Shown: one piece after another, positions 60,101-64,000 of the stretch | Layout of the letters: every line of letters starts with the position of its first letter | Numbering within the stretch: the stretch's first letter is position 1 | Assembly: GCA_905250115.1 (NCBI GenBank) | Contig: CAJNOI010000197.1 | Coordinates: 5,462-69,461, forward strand | Origin: Adineta steineri | Taxonomy: Eukaryota; Rotifera; Eurotatoria; Adinetida; Adinetidae | Direction of reading: 5' to 3' | Length of the DNA: 64,000 bases | Notes under the pieces: model-generated | Databases searched by the model: none | Seen by the model: the letters and a program-made list of their open reading frames with translations, nothing else | What the model was told of the DNA's origin: nothing | Position numbers and translations under genes: made by a program

Positions 60101-60591
60101 TGATCAACTAGTGTTGAAATAAAAGAGGACAATTTTGAGGTAAGCGATGAGCCATGTTTATTTGATGCGTCGTTTTCTTCGTGGATTTTATTCGATTCTT
60201 TTTCGTGTAAGTTTTGCAAAAATGATTCATGTAATTGTTGTTTTTTATCAAGTAAGTTGTTGATTTCTTTAATTACTTCTTCAAAATCAGTGATTACTGA
60301 TGGAAGAATTTTTTCTTTGAATGTTTCATTCAATTTTGAATCAATGTTTTTCAATTCGAATATATCAGTTGCTCGTAATAGATGCTGGTGAATCCGATTG
60401 ATCAATTGTCCTTCGATGTTCACCATTCGATTATTCGAGATGTCAGATGAAATGTTTCGAGATATAAATAAATTAACATCTTCTTGTTCTTTATCATCTA
60501 TGGATAGGGTCGTAGCAATAGCACCAATGTTATTATCGAGTTTAGCTAAGTCGATAAATTGAGAATTAACGATGGATAAGTTCTGACCCAT
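51134..60591 (-). CDS. giant HECT-type E3 ubiquitin ligase with SPRY and concanavalin-like domains
   Basis: Three coding exons (60591-53165, 53113-51345, 51291-51134) with introns of 51 and 53 nt close in frame to 3,117 residues. Start MGQNLS (60591) is preferred over the upstream ATG at 60657, which falls in a probable 5'UTR intron. Residues 1-1450 are helical repeat-like. About 1480-1650 is a SPRY domain (GNWYFCVRLLESHFAQIGWS, YSWSYDGSQGMLYN, NDVCGCGIEIDG). About 1755-2060 has two concanavalin/LamG-like segments. The HECT domain spans about 2730-3117 and ends LPRSHTCSFALDLPEYSS, with the catalytic Cys at 51278-51280 (residue 3070). It transfers ubiquitin from E2 to substrate through this Cys. 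Architecture is closest to HECTD4 as I remember it. The exon carrying the Cys is only 158 nt and is easily missed. Convergent with the rvt gene, 146 bp apart. Confidence 0.88.
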
Positions 60592-60620
60592 TTTATTCAC
60601 TTCCACAACTATTAGAAATG

Positions 60621-60702
60621 CTAAAACATATAAAACATAGGTTATTTTTCTAAACACACGTTAGTTTGAGCTGATGTTTTTTTCTTCTGTAGAAAAACAA
60701 AC
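60621..60702 (-). other. probable 5'UTR intron of the HECT ligase gene
   Basis: On the minus strand, a donor GTTTGT follows GACGACAG, and an acceptor TATATGTTTTAG lies 30 nt upstream of ATG 60591. Splicing removes the alternative upstream ATG at 60657, whose hydrophobic leader (VLYVLAFLIVV) would otherwise look like a signal peptide. Confidence 0.55.
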
Positions 60703-61009
60703 CTGTCGTCTTTACACGGAGCGGGTAAACGAAAAAATGTGCTTCACGTACTGATGTTCGTTCTGTTTTCTCTCTGTTGACTATAATTACTACTTATTCG
60801 AGCTTGTCAATATATTTTTTTCTTTCCTTTGAAATTTTATAATAGTGATGCAAAATTATTCATATCAATAGCTGTGAATCAAAGCAATGTACACATATTG
60901 ATAAATGGAATCGATTTGATGAAAAAAGAAACAGTTGAATGGCAAAGTATTGAAAAGATTTTTATGTAGTATGGAACATTAATAATAAAGTCAGCGATGT
61001 ATATTGAAT

Positions 61010-61075
61010 CTTGAGAGTGTGGGTGTGGATGTTATCTTCACATAAGCCACTCTCATACTCACACCCACCCTCAAA
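61010..61075. repeat. TG/CA hairpin element
   Basis: CTTGAGAGTGTGGGTGTGG on the left and CTCATACTCACACCCACCCTCAA on the right. Confidence 0.85.
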
Positions 61076-61272
61076 TACAAAAAGTTTATAAGCACTTCTT
61101 GGAATGAGAATATCTTTTAATATTTGCTGTTGTAAAGATATTCAAAAGTATTACATTCATATCCGACCTCTAGTAATAATGATAATGTAATCATAGAATC
61201 AATTTCAGACAGAAACTTTTAAAAAGTATTTCATAGGTGTTTCAATCAATCTGCTTAAATTCAGTCATGGCC

Positions 61273-61335
61273 GTCTTGAGGATGTTGGTGTATGTGGGTG
61301 GGTCTCTGCGTTACTTACACCCACACCCCCTCATT
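61273..61335. repeat. TG/CA hairpin element
   Basis: GTCTTGAGGATGTTGGTGTATG with GTGGGTGGG on the left and TTACACCCACACCCCCTCA on the right. A 60-codon frame crossing it is an artefact. Confidence 0.8.
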
Positions 61336-61924
61336 TTCTTTTGTTTCGTCATCAATGCATATTATTCATATGGTATTAAATTCGTATATTACTCTTTGTT
61401 TTTTTCTGTTACGTCATAAGATAAATGAATATATCAATTCATATTAATGCATTTTAAGCATCGGTAATCGAGTAAAAGAAATTACTAGCACGATTAAGTA
61501 TTTATTACTCTTTCCATCTGTACGTAGTGTAATATATTTTAAAATGAAAATGTAAAATATAGAAAATATCCGTAAATTCGAAAGTATTTCCTACAATTAT
61601 TTGTATGATATTTATTTTTCATTTGGTTAGTAAGATTAAATAAATAAATAATTTATACAAATATAAAAGTGGTAACAAAATAGTAATAACAATATTGTTT
61701 TCAAGCAAAAAATCCAATCAATATATAATTTCCTTTCAAAGTTTAACTATAAATTTATGAGATGAATAACTTTGAGACGATATAAATTGATATAATATAA
61801 AATTTCCATCTGGGACTAAAGAATATATTCCAAGACTTGTTGATATAACAGCTGAAACTCTCTCGAGAATATGCCAGAAAAGGGAGCTTTATATATATAT
61901 TTGAAAATAAAATAAATTAGACGA

Positions 61925-62032
61925 ATGAAATGTTTGCTCTCAGTAATACTTATGTTATTAATATTGATGATTATTATATTAATAATTCTTCTTGTTCAAT
62001 ATCCAACAACAGTGATAATAACAACAAGTTAG
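61925..62032 (+). other. orphan signal-anchor mini-frame
   Basis: ATG at 61925 opens a 35-codon frame whose product is almost entirely hydrophobic (MKCLLSVILMLLILMIII and on) and ends YPTTVIITTS. A GTTAGT donor-like site sits at its end. It resembles the first exon of an anchored extracellular protein, but no matching plus-strand exon is visible before the convergent NHL gene. Possibly a decayed gene or chance. Confidence 0.3.
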
Positions 62033-62251
62033 TTTTAAATAAATATTTATTTTTATTTGACAAAAATCAATAAAAGATGACCTATTTAACATTTATTTAT
62101 TCGAATTTTTTAGTCAAACTTATCAATATATTTCTTTTTCTTCAAAATCTATTCGACTTTTTCATTCATTTTCAACAAGAAACTTTAACTTTTTCTTTTA
62201 TTTTTATTTAACAGAACATTTCTTTTCTTTTTTACAAAATCAAAATTTCAT

Positions 62252-64000
62252 TCACAAAATCATTTCAAATTTTTGAATTCGATGATTGTCACTATCGACA
62301 ACATAAAGATTTTCTTCATCATCAAAAGCTAAACCCATAGGACTATTCAACTGATCTGATTCACTTCCTCCATCATTTCCACCAGCAACAACTTTGCCTT
62401 CTTCTTTTCCTTCACGCCAACGCATTACTCGATTATTATTTGAATCAGCCACATAGATTTCACCCAAACGATTAATAACGACTCCTTGAGGACAAGACAA
62501 TTGATTGAGATTTCTTCCTTGACCATTTCCTCCAGCTACAATTGTTCCTTCTTTTGCATCTTTTCTCCATTTCATCACACGATGATTGTTTCGATCTGAT
62601 ACATAAACAGATTGATCTTCATCAACAAAAATAAAAGTAGGATAATTAAGTTGATTTCTTTGATCATATCCACCTGCCACTACAATTCCTTCGTTGTTAT
62701 ATTCTCCAATTTTCCATCGTCTCACTTCATTGTTCCATGAATCAGAAACATAAAGAAATCCATGTTTATCCATTGCCAAACCACAACAGTGAATATTTTC
62801 AATGAGAATTTGTTGCTTTTGATTCAGCCATTGAATCACTCGCCTGTTCTTTCCATCAGCAATGATAATCGAATGATTTCGTTGATCAACAATTACATCT
62901 ACTGGACAATTCAATTGACCTATTCTATTTCCTTGGCCATTTCCACCTGCATTGATTTGTCCTTCTTTTGTATTGTATTTCCATTTAACAATACGATGAT
63001 TCAAAGAATCAGCAATGAAAATATTTTTGTTTTTATCAATAAAGATTCCACCTGGGCGATTGAGTTGATTTAATTCTTGTCCTTGCTTTGCATTGCGCTT
63101 CCATTCAACAGTAGGATCTTGCCAATAATCAGAAGTCAAAAGATGTCTGTATTGATAAGCTAAGATAGTATTAGGATAATCGAGTTCATTTAGTTTTTGT
63201 TCCTGTCCATTTCCACCTGCTACAGTGATAGCATTTTGTTTCCATTTGTTAAATCTTGATACTAAAGAATGATGAAAAAATGATTTTGATGAAAAGAAGA
63301 AGAAAAAGAAAAGATTAATTTAGATTGAAATTTTGATTCTGTTTTTACGATTCTATCTAGTTTTATTTAGAATTTTAATACGAATATTTAGAGAAATATT
63401 TCTTATCAAATATATACCATATCTTATCATTCTTTTTCTTTACATACAAATAAATTTAATTATCTATTTCTATAAATATACTATTCTTATTGATTTTTAA
63501 TATTATTTCACAGAAAATGAGAATGATCCAAGTAGAAATTATTTCTTAAAAACTTACTTTTTGATGAAATAATTGAAATTTCATTAATAAATGATTGTGA
63601 ATCTTCTTTAATAGAAATCTTTGATGGATTATTTAGTTCTTGTGTAATTTCTATTAATTCATTTCTTAAATAATTTAAATTAATTTCATTACATTCATTT
63701 TCTTGATGAATTTCTTTTATTTGTTCATTTAGATTATTAAATTTCATTTCGATATCATTAAAGAATGTTGGTAGATATTCCATAGCAGTTTTTCTACAAT
63801 CTTCTGCTTTTTGTTGAATTATTTCAATTGAGTTTGTTTCCCATTGATCAATTTGCTTTATTAATAAATCAATTTGTGGATTCTGTTTTTGTTCATTAAT
63901 TGTTTCTTTAAATTCATTATATTCATTTGTAATATGGTTTAATTCATCATTTAATATTTGTTGATGTTCTGTTAGATGTGTTAAACAAAATCTTTTCGAA
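62252..64000 (-). CDS. coiled-coil NHL-repeat protein (TRIM-like), partial
   Basis: The 3' portion is visible: exon 64000-63558 runs off the window and exon 63261-62252 follows a 296-nt intron, giving 483 residues. The visible N-terminus, KRFCLTHLTEHQQILNDEL, looks like the end of a B-box-like zinc finger (FCxxHLxEH). A Glu/Gln/Asn/Ile-rich coiled coil of about 120 residues follows. About six NHL blades come after (GIFIDKNKNIFIADSLNHRI, VYVSDRNNHRVMKW, EIYVADSNNNRVMRW, NLYVVDSDNHRIQKF), typically separated by GGNGQG. The first blade after the intron looks degenerate (NTILAYQYRHLLTSDYWQD). No signal peptide is visible, so it is probably cytosolic. No RING is in the visible part, so ligase activity cannot be claimed. 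Confidence 0.85.

Larger units (their letters stand above)
60703..62251. other. intergenic, hairpins and AT-rich DNA
   Basis: Upstream of the HECT gene and downstream of the right-hand NHL gene. Contains two TG/CA hairpins and one orphan signal-anchor frame, listed separately. No other gene. Confidence 0.55.

Noticed and set aside
1-64000. CRISPR arrays, prokaryotic terminators and ribosome-binding sites
   Set aside because: The genes are eukaryotic with spliceosomal introns. The tandem repeats found have no spacer structure.

Overview
This window looks like nuclear DNA of a bdelloid rotifer (Rotaria- or Adineta-like); that assignment is an inference. It is about 70% A+T. Genes carry many canonical GT-AG introns of about 50-60 nt. 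The gene content fits bdelloids: three NHL-repeat genes, a reverse-transcriptase-related cellular gene of the rvt type, rhodopsin-like receptors, and several lineage-restricted membrane protein families. Intergenic DNA is full of short hairpins built from TGTGGG-like units, the unit known from bdelloid telomeres. No prokaryotic operon logic, CRISPR array, rRNA or convincing tRNA was seen. Two N gaps are present: 16691-16790 (100 N) and 36194-36203 (10 N).

Left part (1-20.8 kb): repeats; a four-TM protein with a proline-rich N-terminus (4202-4968, +); a dual-acylated cytosolic protein starting MGSGCC (6427-7624, -); a seven-TM receptor (9103-10071, -); a six-exon secreted NHL protein with a Ser/Thr stalk and hydrophobic C-terminal tail (11907-14419, +), whose second intron holds an 840-bp terminal-inverted-repeat element; and an unrecognised propeller-like protein (14764-15657, -).

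Middle (20.8-44 kb): a seven-exon type II membrane-anchored NHL gene (20839-26098, +); a gene-free repeat-rich stretch with a foldback element (27533-28198); a three-exon gene whose spliced product joins three consecutive two-TM, cysteine-rich units into one 1,326-residue chain (30322-34447, +); a second copy of the terminal-inverted-repeat element (36013-36751); a small secreted protein (37202-37759, +); a tandem pair of TM/zinc-ribbon genes, one frameshifted (38282-40179, -); and a secreted adenosine-deaminase-family enzyme of bacterial appearance (42352-43938, -).

Right part (44.9-64 kb): a propeller plus helical-toroid secreted protein broken by one extra T (44907-47686, +); an rvt gene with one in-frame stop (48206-50987, +); convergent with it, a 3,117-residue HECT ubiquitin ligase with SPRY and concanavalin-like domains (51134-60591, -); and the 3' portion of a coiled-coil/NHL gene running off the right edge (62252-64000, -).

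The genes form no single pathway. Recurrent themes are surface or extracellular proteins with different anchors, tandem duplication with decay of one copy, and small non-autonomous elements landing between genes or inside introns. Exon joins were worked out by hand. For every spliced model except the four-TM gene and the two frameshifted genes, the reading phase closes exactly from start to stop.
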